Source of the DNA: JACRLW01 sp046349595
GTDB taxonomy: Bacteria > Planctomycetota > UBA1135 > UBA2386
Direction of reading: 5' to 3'
NCBI GenBank assembly: GCA_046349595.1
Contig: JAXMCA010000002.1
Span: 1,116,001 to 1,180,000 of the forward strand
DNA: 64,000 nt
The notes under the pieces were generated by a model. The model was given only the letters and a program-made list of their open reading frames with translations, searched no databases and was not told the origin of the DNA. The position numbers were made by a program, and so were the translations under genes. Shown here piece after piece: positions 1 through 8,522 of this stretch (positions are counted from its first letter, which is position 1; the number at the start of each line of letters is the position of its first letter).

Positions 1-60
1 TGCGCGCCGACCAGGATGGCCCAGGCCGCTTGGTTGGCTGAGGTCGCTCCGGCCCAGAGC
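1..60 (+). repeat. R2 repeat, copy 1 (truncated by window edge)
   Basis: The first 60 bases match the middle of a second copy at about 9376-9435: both have TGCGCG, then CGACCAGGA, GGCCCAG, CCGCTT and GGTCGCTCCGGCC in the same order. The 5' hairpin seen in the other two R2 copies would lie to the left of the window. The copy sits upstream of the methyltransferase gene on the same strand, as the other two also precede plus-strand genes. Confidence 0.5.
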
Positions 61-191
61 GCGATCGGACGGGGGATGTTCCGGCAGAGCACCGGAGCAA
101 GGAGGATCCGCGCCGGGCTTCGTGTGACGCAGAAAGGAGGAAAAGCCACCGGCCGAGTCACTTGTGGCCGCGGGAGGCACTCCCGGGAGAG

Positions 192-1040
192 ATGAAGCCA
201 ACTCCGACCAACACCGGAAGCGGACCTTCCGGTCCCCTCGACCTGACCGCCGTCAAGAACCGCCAGCAGTCGACCTGGGCACTGGGCGACTACTCGGTGG
301 TCGGAACCACTCTCCAGATCGTGGGTGAGACCCTGTGCGAGGCGGTCGATCTCCGCGCCGGTGAGCAGGTGCTCGACGTCGCCGCGGGTAATGGCAATGC
401 CGCGCTCGCCGCCGCGCGACGGTTCTGCGCGGTGGTCGCCGTCGACTACGTCCCCGAGCTTTTGGAGCGCGCACGTGAGCGTGCGGCGGCCGAGAGGCTG
501 TCGGTTCAATGCCGCGTCGGCGATGCGGAAGCGCTGCCCTTCCCCTCGGCGAGTTTCGACGTCGTGCTCTCGACCTTCGGCGTGATGTTCACACCGGACC
601 AGGAGCGTGCCGCGGCGGAGCTGCTGCGTGTGTGCCGACCCGGGGGACGCATCGGGCTGGCCAACTGGACGCCGGACGGCTTCATCGGCGGTCTGTTCGG
701 CGTGCTCGGTCGTCACGTCCCGCCACCCGCCGGTCTTCGATCGCCCTCGGCCTGGGGGACGCGGCCCCGACTCGCCGAGCTGTTCGGCGCCGACGCCGCG
801 ATCGCGACATGCATGCGCAGCTTCGAGTTCCGCTATCGCACACCGGCCCACTGGCTCGACGTGTTCCGCGCCACCTACGGACCCGTGATGCGTGCCTTCG
901 AAGTGCTGCCGCCGCGGGCCGCCGAGGTGCTGAGCAAGGACATCCTCGCCTTGATCGACAAGCACAACCGCGCGCGCGACGGCGGGATGTCGGTGCCGTC
1001 GGCGTACCTGGAGGTCGTCATCGAGCGACCCCGCGATTGA
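192..1040 (+). CDS. Class I SAM-dependent methyltransferase (Methyltransf_11 type)
   Basis: The 282-residue product has a Rossmann methyltransferase core. Motif I is VLDVAAGNGNAALAAAR, followed by the acidic strand VVAVDY that would bind the SAM ribose, then GDAEALPFPSASFDVV (motifs II/III), as in UbiE/Methyltransf_11 enzymes. The substrate cannot be told. ATG at 192 is chosen; an in-frame TTG at 162 would add ten residues, and an AGGAGG at about 135 lies too far from either. R2 copy 1 lies upstream and two small genes follow on the same strand. Family assignment is firm; role is unknown. Confidence 0.85.
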   Translation: MKPTPTNTGSGPSGPLDLTAVKNRQQSTWALGDYSVVGTTLQIVGETLCEAVDLRAGEQVLDVAAGNGNAALAAARRFCAVVAVDYVPELLERARERAAAERLSVQCRVGDAEALPFPSASFDVVLSTFGVMFTPDQERAAAELLRVCRPGGRIGLANWTPDGFIGGLFGVLGRHVPPPAGLRSPSAWGTRPRLAELFGADAAIATCMRSFEFRYRTPAHWLDVFRATYGPVMRAFEVLPPRAAEVLSKDILALIDKHNRARDGGMSVPSAYLEVVIERPRD

Positions 1041-1157
1041 TCGCCTCGCAGCAGCATCGCGATCGACTCCGCTTCCGCGCGGTCGACGACAGATCGGTGC
1101 GCTCTCTCTCCTTTCCTCCGGTGAGCGGATCACGTGGATCCGTGCGAGAGAGATGCG

Positions 1158-1289
1158 ATGAACCAGAAGCTCCAGACCTTGCCTCGCCAGGGCAGGCTCG
1201 CGTGGAGGATGCTGCTGCAGATCGCTGTGGCGATCGTCCTCTACTGGGCACTCACCGGCGCCGCCGTGCACGACATGACGACGCTGTGA
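1158..1289 (+). CDS. Small single-pass membrane protein (43 aa)
   Basis: This 43-residue reading frame encodes MNQKLQTLPR, then a basic stretch and one hydrophobic helix (about residues 18-36, LLQIAVAIVLYWALTGAAV), ending HDMTTL. A purine-rich GAGAGAG lies just upstream of the ATG. The positive-inside pattern and clean helix argue for a real membrane peptide. It lies between the methyltransferase and another small gene on the same strand, about 40 nt before the latter. No family is recognised. Confidence 0.5.
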   Translation: MNQKLQTLPRQGRLAWRMLLQIAVAIVLYWALTGAAVHDMTTL

Positions 1290-1330
1290 GATCGCGGGCG
1301 AGAGCCGAACCCGAACCAAGGAGGACACCG

Positions 1331-1498
1331 ATGCAGACACACACCGAGTCCACACGCGCCATCGCCCCCGGTGACGCCGTGCGACCGGACCCGAAACACG
1401 ACGCGTGGCCGCGGAAGGCCGAGGAGGTCGCAGAACTCCACCTGCGCGAGCGCGAGGAGCGCGCGCGCAAGGAGAGGGCGCGATTCGACCTCGACTGA
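1331..1498 (+). CDS. Small charged protein (55 aa), hypothetical
   Basis: The 55-residue product starts at an ATG preceded by a strong AAGGAGG ribosome-binding site about 6 nt upstream, one of the best in the window. The C-terminal half is highly charged and likely helical (EEVAELHLREREERARKERA). A perfect rho-independent-type hairpin begins 26 nt after the stop, so it looks like the last gene of a short unit with the membrane peptide before it. Function is unknown. Confidence 0.65.
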   Translation: MQTHTESTRAIAPGDAVRPDPKHDAWPRKAEEVAELHLREREERARKERARFDLD

Positions 1499-1524
1499 CC
1501 GGGACATGCACCCGGGTGAGGGCC

Positions 1525-1556
1525 GACCCCCGCGGTGCGCGAGCACCGCGGGGGTC
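1525..1556 (+). terminator. Intrinsic terminator-like hairpin
   Basis: Two perfect 14-nt arms (GACCCCCGCGGTGC and GCACCGCGGGGGTC) enclose the loop GCGA, followed by ACTTTCTC. It closes the small-gene unit and separates it from the secreted PKD protein. Confidence 0.8.
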
Positions 1557-1759
1557 ACTTTCTCGACTGCACCGCTTCCCCCTGACCTCGATGCCCTTCG
1601 GCGGAATTGGCCAAACGAGGCGGACCCGCGCGCGGAGGTGCGGCTTGCGCCTCTACTGCATCCGGTGTCTCCTGCCGCGGCTCGCCCTGCCCAGGCTCGC
1701 TCGCTCTCGGGGAGGGTGCGTCTCTTCTCTCTTCGTCTTCCATAGGAGTCTTGCACTCG

Positions 1760-3688
1760 ATGCTTCGCCCCACGCACGCATTGTGCGCCCTGGCATTCGG
1801 CAGCCTCACTGCCTTCGCCTCCGCACAGAACTGCCTGAACACCATCAGCCCCTTCGCCAACAACAACAGCGGCTCGGTCGGTGGCGCCGTCTACTTCGAC
1901 ATGACGGTCAGCGCCTCGATCCTGATCCAGTCGCTCGACATGAACTTCACCGCGGTGGCCGGGACCCCCGTCGGTGTGGACGTCTACCTCACGCCCGGAA
2001 CCTCGGTCGGCAACCAGGGCAATGCCGCCGTGTGGACCCTGGTCGGCAGCGACAACGGAGCCGGTCTGGCCGCAGGTCTCAACCTGCACACCGCGCTCAC
2101 CATGACGACTCCGATCCTGGTGAACTCGGGCAGCTACGGTGTCGCGCTCGTCGCGCGCGGCTCGGGGCATGCCTACACCAACGGCACCGGCGCGAACCAG
2201 AACTTCAACGACTCCTTCATCACCCTCTCGCTCGGCTCGGCGCTGAACGTGCCCTTCACCGGCACGGCGTTCACGCCGCGCGTGTGGAACGGCACCATCT
2301 GCTACCTGCCGGCCTCGGGGCTCTATCCGAACTTCACGGCGAACGTGCGCGCGGGCGACGCTCCCCTGGCCGTGAACTTCACCGACACGACCTACACCTC
2401 CGATCCCAATGGTGTGCTCGCCTGGAGCTGGGATCTCGACGGGGACGGCAACCCAGACTCGACCGCGCAGAACCCCTCGTTCAACTACACGACCGAGGGT
2501 GTCTACAACGTGTCGCTGACCGCCTTCGACATCCAGCATGGACAGGTGACGGCGACGAAGAACGGCTTCATCGAAGTCGACCTGGTCCACGCCAGCTTCA
2601 CCCCCTCGTTCCTCCCGGCGAACCTCGTCGCCTTCACCGACACGTCCGCGGGTCACCCCACGTCCTGGGCCTGGGACCTCAACGGCGACGGTCTGGTCGA
2701 CTCGACGGTGCAGAACCCGGCGTACCAGTACCCCGGTCCGGGCATCTACAACGTGACGCTCACGGTGACCGACGCGCTCGGCAGCGATTCGAAGACCGTT
2801 CCGGTCGGCATCAGCGTGGTTCCGATCCCGGGCTTCGGCCGCACCTTCAGCTCCGCGACCCTCACGCGTGGTCTGTGGTTCCAGGCGCCGGTGCGCTTCT
2901 CGCTGGTCGGACTGAAGGTGCCGGACGAATCGGCACACGGCCTGCAGAACGTCGCGGTCTACCGCCAGTCGGCCCCGCCGCCGGCCTACGCCGGCTCCGT
3001 CTCCGGAGGGCTCGAGTTCCTGAGCCTCGGTCAGCCCAGCGGGAACTCGATCCCCTGCGTGGTGAGCTTCGACGCCGGCGAATACGTCTGCGTGCTCGGA
3101 GCCTGCGGTGATGCGACCACCATGCGGAGTTCCTATGCAACGCCGGTGGGACCCTTCGCCTCCTCGGTCCTCGGTCAGCCGACGACCCTCACGCGTCTGC
3201 TCACCCAGACCAACCTGGTCAGCGCGAACGGCACGGGCGCCTACTCCAGCGAGGCGGCGTTCGAGATCGGTCGCGTGGAGATGGCGGTCAGCGCCGCCGC
3301 CGGCCTCTCCTACGGTGCCGGCACCCCGTCGGGTGCGGGCCCTGCCGCGCCGACCATGAAGACGACCGCGTTGCCGATCCTCGGTGCGACGGCGACCGTC
3401 ACGGTCGATCAGCAGGACGCCAGCGTGCTCGGCTTCCTGTTGATCGGCTTCGGCCGCACCAACCTGCCGACGCCCTTCGGCACGCTGTTGGTCAACAACA
3501 TCGGCGTGACCGTGCCGCTCAACGGTGGCGTGCCGATGACTCCGGGCAGCTACCCGTTCTCGCTGACCGTGCCGCTCACGCCGGCGCTCAACGGTGCGGG
3601 TCCGGTCAACCTGCAGAACGTGAACATCGTGCTGTCCTCGTCGACCGCTTCGATGTCCAACGGCCAGGAGTGGTGGCTCGCGTTCTGA
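1760..3688 (+). CDS. Secreted PKD-domain protein
   Basis: The 642-residue product begins with a clear Sec signal peptide (MLRPTHALCALAFGSLTAFASA, likely cut after ASA). A beta-rich N-terminal region follows, then two PKD domains at about 191-270 and 277-352, each with the WSWDLDGDG or WAWDLNGDG core and a YNVSLT/YNVTLT strand. The rest is beta-rich and ends WWLAF. PKD domains are extracellular Ig-like modules of surface and secreted proteins. ATG 1760 is preceded by AGGAG; the frame is open further upstream but would place the signal peptide internally. A terminator hairpin follows. Partner or ligand is unknown. Confidence 0.8.
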   Translation: MLRPTHALCALAFGSLTAFASAQNCLNTISPFANNNSGSVGGAVYFDMTVSASILIQSLDMNFTAVAGTPVGVDVYLTPGTSVGNQGNAAVWTLVGSDNGAGLAAGLNLHTALTMTTPILVNSGSYGVALVARGSGHAYTNGTGANQNFNDSFITLSLGSALNVPFTGTAFTPRVWNGTICYLPASGLYPNFTANVRAGDAPLAVNFTDTTYTSDPNGVLAWSWDLDGDGNPDSTAQNPSFNYTTEGVYNVSLTAFDIQHGQVTATKNGFIEVDLVHASFTPSFLPANLVAFTDTSAGHPTSWAWDLNGDGLVDSTVQNPAYQYPGPGIYNVTLTVTDALGSDSKTVPVGISVVPIPGFGRTFSSATLTRGLWFQAPVRFSLVGLKVPDESAHGLQNVAVYRQSAPPPAYAGSVSGGLEFLSLGQPSGNSIPCVVSFDAGEYVCVLGACGDATTMRSSYATPVGPFASSVLGQPTTLTRLLTQTNLVSANGTGAYSSEAAFEIGRVEMAVSAAAGLSYGAGTPSGAGPAAPTMKTTALPILGATATVTVDQQDASVLGFLLIGFGRTNLPTPFGTLLVNNIGVTVPLNGGVPMTPGSYPFSLTVPLTPALNGAGPVNLQNVNIVLSSSTASMSNGQEWWLAF

Positions 3689-3727
3689 CGCACGCCACTA
3701 CGGCCGAGGCCGCCTTCGATGGAGAGC

Positions 3728-3753
3728 CCGGGACGGGCAGATGCCCGTCCCGG
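3728..3753 (+). terminator. Terminator-like hairpin after the PKD protein
   Basis: Perfect inverted repeat CCGGGACGGGCA / TGCCCGTCCCGG, 40 nt after the stop codon. There is no T-tract, so it may instead be a stabilising 3' hairpin. Confidence 0.6.
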
Positions 3754-3855
3754 TGTGATCGCGAATCGTCGATCGCAACGAGGGGTGGCCTCGCCGAGGC
3801 GCGCCATTGAAGGGCCGCGCCGCGGATTGCCGATGCAGGCCCGGGAAGGGGGAAC

Positions 3856-4221
3856 ATGACGGGACTGGTCTTCGATCCGAGCCGGTTGGAGGAGCTGCTC
3901 GATCTCGGTGCGGCAGAGGATCGGCAGTTCGTGATCGAGCTGGTCGAAGTGTTCCTCGACAGCGCGCGGACTCGCCTACAGGAACTCGATGCCGCACGCG
4001 CGGTGGGTGACTGCCGTCGCGTCGAAGCCGCGGCTCACGCGCTGAAGGGGTCCGCCGGCAATCTCGGCGCATGCGCACTGCAGGACGTGGCCCAGGCGCT
4101 GATGATCGCGAGCCGCCGTGGCGATCGCGCGGGGATCGACGCGCTGAGCGCCGAACTCCTGGGCGCCCTGGTGCGAGCCGAGGCGGCGCTGCGCGAGTTC
4201 ACGCAGTCACTCGACCGCTGA
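3856..4221 (+). CDS. HPt (histidine phosphotransfer) domain protein
   Basis: The 121-residue single-domain protein carries the HPt motif AAHALKGSAGNLGA; His61 is the expected phospho-accepting histidine. HPt proteins shuttle phosphoryl groups between receiver domains in multistep phosphorelays. GGGAAGGGGG lies directly upstream of the ATG. No histidine kinase or response regulator is adjacent, so its partners are encoded elsewhere. It converges on the zinc-ribbon-like gene at 4243-4530. Confidence 0.88.
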   Translation: MTGLVFDPSRLEELLDLGAAEDRQFVIELVEVFLDSARTRLQELDAARAVGDCRRVEAAAHALKGSAGNLGACALQDVAQALMIASRRGDRAGIDALSAELLGALVRAEAALREFTQSLDR

Positions 4222-4242
4222 TCACGCGGCACCGGGTCGGAG

Positions 4243-4530
4243 TCACGACCCCGAGGGCACCGCGGAGAGGTCCACGAATCCCGTCGGCAATCCGTTGTCC
4301 TCGGCGCGTCCGAGCGTGGCCGGAGCTTCGGCGACGAAGTCGGCGGGCTTGCCCTGGTACACGCAGCGGTGGCACTTGTGATAGTGCTCGCGCTGCCGCT
4401 GCATGCACGACGCGCAGGCGATGCGATGCGTGATCAGCGCGCGCGTGTCGCCGCTGAGGGTGGGACACTCACGCATCACGGGCGAAGCGCCGACGGAGAG
4501 CGGAGCGGGGTCGGTCGCGCGCGTGGTCAT
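4243..4530 (-). CDS. Small cysteine-rich, probably zinc-binding protein
   Basis: The 95-residue product has two CxxC pairs, CASC (C39, C42) and CHRC (C53, C56), with nearby His residues and a further C22. This is a treble-clef or zinc-ribbon-like arrangement. The ATG is preceded by CGGAGGAC, a good ribosome-binding site, which supports this start over a longer frame upstream. It lies just downstream of the TIM-barrel gene on the same strand, 53 nt away. Function is unknown; a nucleic-acid or protein adaptor is possible. Confidence 0.6.
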   Translation of the reverse strand: MTTRATDPAPLSVGASPVMRECPTLSGDTRALITHRIACASCMQRQREHYHKCHRCVYQGKPADFVAEAPATLGRAEDNGLPTGFVDLSAVPSGS

Positions 4531-4583
4531 GTCGTCGTCCTCCGAGGGGGCCCGGGTCGGCGCAGGGTACGGCTCGCCGTCGC

Positions 4584-5411
4584 TCAGGAGCAAGCACCGG
4601 TCTGTCGGAACAGGGTCGCACAGCGCTCGACCAGCTCCGGGGCGCGATGGCTCGATCGCGACAGTTCGAAGCAGACCGGCCCCACGTGGCCACCCGCGGC
4701 GAGGGCCGACAGGACCGCGCGGAAGTCGACTTCCCCTTCGCCGGGAGGCAGGTGCTCGTGGACGCCGCGGCGCATGTCCTCGAGGTGCACCTGGGCGCAG
4801 CGATGCGCGTTCGCCCTGCACAAAGCGACCGGATCGCCTTCGCCGGTGACGAAGAGGTGGCCGACGTCGAGCGTGAGAGCCGGCGCCTGGCCGCCGAGCT
4901 CGCGGCACAGGGCGTCGAACTGCGCGATGGTCTCGATCGCCATGCCGGGCTCGGGCTCGAAGGACGGACGCAGGCCCGCGGAGCGGATCGCGGCACAGGT
5001 GCGTACGACGCCCTCGGTCAGGCGTGCCCGCGAGTCGACGTCGGGCGCGCGATCGACTCCGGCCCAGAACGACAGGACCTCGGCACCGAGATCGCGACCG
5101 ATCGCTGCGGCACGCGCGTAGAAGTCGATGCGCCGCGCGCGATCCGCCGCGGAGCGCGACATCAGCGTGGGCTCGTGCTTGTGTTGCGGGTCGAGCAGGA
5201 AGCGCGCGCCCGTCTCGATCACGACCCTCAGGTCGAGCTCACGACAGAGCGCCGCGATCGCGTCGACCTCGCGCGGCGTCGCGCGGTACGGATCGAGATG
5301 ACCGACGTCGAGCGTGAGTCCGACCGCGCGATAGCCGTGCCCGGCGAGCAGTCGCAGCGCATCGTCGAGGCGATGGTCGCGCAGACCGTTGGTGACGTAG
5401 CCGAGAAGCAA
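4584..5411 (-). CDS. Sugar-phosphate isomerase/epimerase-like TIM-barrel protein
   Basis: The 275-residue product matches the AP endonuclease 2 / xylose-isomerase-like TIM-barrel fold. It starts LLGYVTNGL, has TLDVGHL repeated at beta-strand ends, IETGARFLLDPQHKHEP, and the metal-site-like segments FEPEPGMAIET, LDVGHLF and QVHLEDMRRG. These His/Glu/Asp residues are typical divalent-metal ligands. The start is a TTG at 5411, because the conserved N-terminal GYVTNG begins there; no clear Shine-Dalgarno is seen. R1 copy A ends 15 nt upstream. The substrate is unknown. Confidence 0.75.
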   Translation of the reverse strand: MLLGYVTNGLRDHRLDDALRLLAGHGYRAVGLTLDVGHLDPYRATPREVDAIAALCRELDLRVVIETGARFLLDPQHKHEPTLMSRSAADRARRIDFYARAAAIGRDLGAEVLSFWAGVDRAPDVDSRARLTEGVVRTCAAIRSAGLRPSFEPEPGMAIETIAQFDALCRELGGQAPALTLDVGHLFVTGEGDPVALCRANAHRCAQVHLEDMRRGVHEHLPPGEGEVDFRAVLSALAAGGHVGPVCFELSRSSHRAPELVERCATLFRQTGACS

Positions 5412-5425
5412 GTTCGGGATGGACG

Positions 5426-5464
5426 CTCAGAGCTCGAGAGACAATTGGTCTCTCGGGCTCTCAG
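5426..5464. repeat. R1 repeat, copy A (minimal, one hairpin)
   Basis: This 39-bp imperfect palindrome begins CTCAGAGCTCGAGAGAC, has the centre AATTG and ends with the GGGCTCTCAG found at the right end of the long R1 copies. The interior of the long form (hairpin 2 and the left arm of hairpin 3) is absent, as if deleted between similar arms. On the minus strand its edge CTGAGAGCCC contains the TGA stop (5461-5463) of the upstream gene. Confidence 0.8.
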
Positions 5465-6087
5465 TGGTTGGGATCGACCTTCTTGATCTTCTGGAACAGC
5501 GGGTCGTACTTGCCGAGCCGCTGCTGCAGGGCCACGTAGCTGCCGGGAAGCGCCCATCCTTCGAGATCCGCCTCCTCCAGCCAGTCGGTGTACGGCGTGA
5601 TGACCTCGCGGTTCTTCTTCATGTGCGCGAGTGCGGCTTCGAGCTTCGCTTTGAAACCGGCGTGGTCGTTCGCGCTGCGCAGGCGTTGCGCCTCGTTCCA
5701 GTCCGGCTTCGCGGCCTCGTACTCGGCATCGGCGACCGCGATCACCGCCGGATCGATCACCGGTGCCGGCTTCTTCGGCGGCTTGCCCGGCTTGTCGGCG
5801 GCGGCGCCGAAGCTCGGCAGCGGAGTGGGTGCGGGGTCCTTCGCGCTCGCCTGCGGCTGTACCGCGGCGGGCTTGGCACCCGGATCACCCTGCGGTTGAC
5901 CTCCCGCGCTTCCGCCGCCACCGCTGTTTAGCGCGATGATCAGCACGATCGCCACGACCGCGATGCCGAGCCCGACGAACAACTTGGTCTGCCCGCCTCC
6001 CGACGGAGCGGATCGCGAGCTGCGCCGCGCGGAACCGTTCGAAGCACGCGCGGACGAGGGAGAGGATCGACGAGGAGACGTGGCCAT
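5461..6087 (-). CDS. Single-pass membrane protein with C-terminal helical domain, hypothetical
   Basis: The 208-residue product has a basic, Ser-rich N-terminus (about 1-34), one transmembrane helix (FVGLGIAVVAIVLIIAL), a Gly/Pro-rich linker to about residue 110, and a charged helical C-terminal domain ending KKVDPNH. The topology predicts a short cytoplasmic tail with the linker and globular domain outside. A GCTATCCT -10-like box lies 30 nt upstream of the ATG. Its TGA stop is formed by the edge of R1 copy A. No family is recognised. Confidence 0.7.
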   Translation of the reverse strand: MATSPRRSSPSSARASNGSARRSSRSAPSGGGQTKLFVGLGIAVVAIVLIIALNSGGGGSAGGQPQGDPGAKPAAVQPQASAKDPAPTPLPSFGAAADKPGKPPKKPAPVIDPAVIAVADAEYEAAKPDWNEAQRLRSANDHAGFKAKLEAALAHMKKNREVITPYTDWLEEADLEGWALPGSYVALQQRLGKYDPLFQKIKKVDPNH

Positions 6088-6117
6088 CGGCTGCAGAGGG
6101 GGACGCGGGGCGGCGAG

Positions 6118-6123
6118 AGGATA
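6118..6123 (-). promoter_or_regulatory. -10-like box TATCCT upstream of 5461-6087
   Basis: The minus strand reads CGCGCTATCCTCTC, 30 nt before the ATG. The identical CGCTATCCT occurs before the genes at 51344-52024 and 59009-60523, which is why it is called. No -35 match is evident. Confidence 0.45.
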
Positions 6124-6150
6124 GCGCGGCCGCCGCGATCGTCTGCCCGT

Positions 6151-7488
6151 TCAGCCGGATCCGCCGGGCGCACGCAGGACCGCGTAGTAGCCGCCATCGC
6201 GGTAGGCGAGATCGGGCCAGGTCGCCACCTCGGCTTCCACCGTCACGCCGAGTTCGGCGGCCACCGCGGCGACCACGCCCTGGTTCTCCTCCTCCTCGAT
6301 GCTGCAGGTCGAGTAGACCACGCGGCCGCCGGGCTTCACGAGGCGCAGGGCGGTGTGGAGGATCTGACGCTGCAGGGTCACCAGCGAGTCGATGCGTTCG
6401 CGGTCGAGGCGATAACGGGCCTCGACGCGTCGAGCGAGGACGCCGGTGTTCGAGCAGGGCACGTCGGCGAGAACTCGATCGGCGCCGGCCCCACGCTCGG
6501 GATCCTCGATGATCTTGAGCCAGGGCAGGCGCAGGCGCAGGACGTTCTCGACGATGCGGATGCGCCGCTTGGAATCAGGGTCGTAGGCGAGAACGCGACC
6601 GGTCTCGCCGACCGCTTCCGCGAGCAGCGTCGCCTTGGTCCCGGGTGCCGCGCACAGATCGAGGATCGTCTCGCCGGGTTGCGCATCGACCGCCAATGCG
6701 GCGCGCAACGCGGTCACGTTCTGCGCGACGAACCAACCGTCGTGGTAGGGAGCGGTCGTGAAGGGGCTGCTGCCGTCGATCCAGCGCAGGATGCGCTCGT
6801 GCACGCCGGGCTCGGTGACCACGCCCTCGGCGGCGAGTCGCTCCGCGAGCTGCTCGCGCGTCACGCGCACGGTGCGCATGGTGACCCCGGCCGGTCGGTT
6901 CGCAGCGGCGACCATCTCGAAGGTCTTCTCCCGACCGTGGCGCGCGAGCCAGCGCTCGACGAACTCGCGCGGCAGGCTCCCCATCACGCACAGCCAGTCG
7001 ACGGGATTGGCCTCCGGATCGGGCAACGGCGCTCCGAGCGTGAGGACACGGCCATGGGGCAGGGCCACGCGATCCTTCTTTGGGCCGATGGTCTCCTCGG
7101 TGGGTCCGATGTGCTCGGCGATGCGCCGCAGCACGGCGTTCACGAAGCCACGCGACGGCCCCTCGCACAGCTCGACCGTCTCCGCCACCGATGCGTGCAC
7201 CGGGATGCGGTCGAGGAACATGAGCTGGTAGGCGCCGATGCGCAGCGCGAAGCGAGTCTCGATGCGCGGTGGCAGTCCGCGCGGAGTGAAGCCGGCGCAC
7301 ACGTGGTCGAGCAGGTCGCGTCGTCGCACCACTCCGAGGGCGATCTCGCGCGCCAATCGATGGTCGCGCGGTGCGAGGTTGCGCCAGTCGAGCTTGGTGA
7401 GGATACGAGCGTCCCTGTCCTCGACGAAGGCCAGCAGTGCGTCGAGAGCCGCGCGCCGCGCATCGCGACGAGCCGCAGGTGTGTTCAC
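6151..7488 (-). CDS. rsmB: 16S rRNA (cytosine-967-C5)-methyltransferase RsmB
   Basis: The 445-residue enzyme has an N-terminal NusB-like helical domain (about 1-140) and a C-terminal NOL1/NOP2/Sun methyltransferase domain. Visible motifs are DLCAAPGTKATLL (SAM binding), DVPCSNTGVLARR (motif IV Cys) and YSTCSIEEEENQ (motif VI Cys, the catalytic nucleophile of m5C RNA methyltransferases). It modifies C967 of 16S rRNA. The start is GTG 7488, overlapping the fmt stop as GTGA; an upstream-extended frame only reads through fmt. The fmt-rsmB order is common in bacteria and couples translation initiation with ribosome maturation. Confidence 0.93.
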   Translation of the reverse strand: MNTPAARRDARRAALDALLAFVEDRDARILTKLDWRNLAPRDHRLAREIALGVVRRRDLLDHVCAGFTPRGLPPRIETRFALRIGAYQLMFLDRIPVHASVAETVELCEGPSRGFVNAVLRRIAEHIGPTEETIGPKKDRVALPHGRVLTLGAPLPDPEANPVDWLCVMGSLPREFVERWLARHGREKTFEMVAAANRPAGVTMRTVRVTREQLAERLAAEGVVTEPGVHERILRWIDGSSPFTTAPYHDGWFVAQNVTALRAALAVDAQPGETILDLCAAPGTKATLLAEAVGETGRVLAYDPDSKRRIRIVENVLRLRLPWLKIIEDPERGAGADRVLADVPCSNTGVLARRVEARYRLDRERIDSLVTLQRQILHTALRLVKPGGRVVYSTCSIEEEENQGVVAAVAAELGVTVEAEVATWPDLAYRDGGYYAVLRAPGGSG

Positions 7489-8432
7489 GTGAAGCGGGCG
7501 TCCGGGGGAATGGAGTGACCGCGCACGAACTCGCCCGCCGTCATCGTCCTGCCGTTGTCCGGCTTGATCTTGACGATGCGATAGAGCTGCTTGCCCGTGC
7601 ACACGCGGATGCCTTCTTCGCCTGCCGACAGCACGGCGCCGGTCACGCCCATGCCATAGAGGTCCTCCTCGATCTCACCTTCGAGGACGATGAATCGCTT
7701 CGCGCCGAGGCGCGTCTGCGCACCCGGCTTCGGCGTCATGGCCCGCACCAGACGGTCGATCTGCTCCGCCGGACGCGACCAATCGATCACGCCGTCGGGT
7801 TTCTCGATCTTGCGCGCGTAGCTGACCTTGCTCGCGTCCTGCGGCACGAAGCGCACCTTGCCGCCTTTCAGCATCTCGACGGCCCTGCAGAACGCCTTGC
7901 CGGACAGCTCTGCCAGCCGGTCGCGCAGCTCGCCCGAGGTCTCGCGCGCGCCGATCCTGGTGCGCTCCTGCAGCAGGATGTCTCCGGCGTCGAGTTCCTC
8001 CACGATGCGCATGATCGTGACGCCCGTCTCCTCGACCCCGTCGCGCACCGCGAACTCGATGGGCGCTGCGCCGCGATAGGCGGGCAGCAGGGACGCGTGT
8101 GCATTGAGCATTCCGAGATCCGGCAGGCCGATCAGTTCGGGCTTGAGGATCACGCCGTAGCTGATCACGAGGCCGACCGTGGGCTTCAGCTTGCGCAAGG
8201 CTGCTACGAACTCCGGATCGTGGGGATCGCTCGGCTGCGCGACCTCGAGCTTCAACTGCTCGGCGTGCAGACGCACCTCGGCCGGATAGATCTTGCGACC
8301 ACGTCCGCGCGGCGAGTCGGGCTTCGTCACGACGAGGTCGGGGCGCAACCCGGCCGCGAGAAGCGCATCCAGCGACGGGCAGGCGTACTCACCACAGCCG
8401 AAGAAGACGATGCGCAAGGTCTCGACGCTCAC
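7485..8432 (-). CDS. fmt: Methionyl-tRNA formyltransferase
   Basis: The 315-residue product formylates Met-tRNAfMet using 10-formyl-THF. It shows the Rossmann start LRIVFFGCGEYACPSLDALL, the catalytic region NAHASLLPAYRGAAPI with GVTIM downstream, and the C-terminal OB-like domain with KPGAQTRL. Length is normal for Fmt (about 310-320). The start chosen is GTG 8432, with GGAG upstream. It is the first gene of a two-gene unit with rsmB and is divergent from the HIT-like gene at 8523. Confidence 0.95.
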   Translation of the reverse strand: MSVETLRIVFFGCGEYACPSLDALLAAGLRPDLVVTKPDSPRGRGRKIYPAEVRLHAEQLKLEVAQPSDPHDPEFVAALRKLKPTVGLVISYGVILKPELIGLPDLGMLNAHASLLPAYRGAAPIEFAVRDGVEETGVTIMRIVEELDAGDILLQERTRIGARETSGELRDRLAELSGKAFCRAVEMLKGGKVRFVPQDASKVSYARKIEKPDGVIDWSRPAEQIDRLVRAMTPKPGAQTRLGAKRFIVLEGEIEEDLYGMGVTGAVLSAGEEGIRVCTGKQLYRIVKIKPDNGRTMTAGEFVRGHSIPPDARFT

Positions 8433-8522
8433 TCCAGATCGCGGACGGAAGGAGCGAATGCTCGACGCCGCGCACGGGACGAGGGAGGCTACCGGCCACC
8501 GCCCGATGCCGCAAACGAACCG

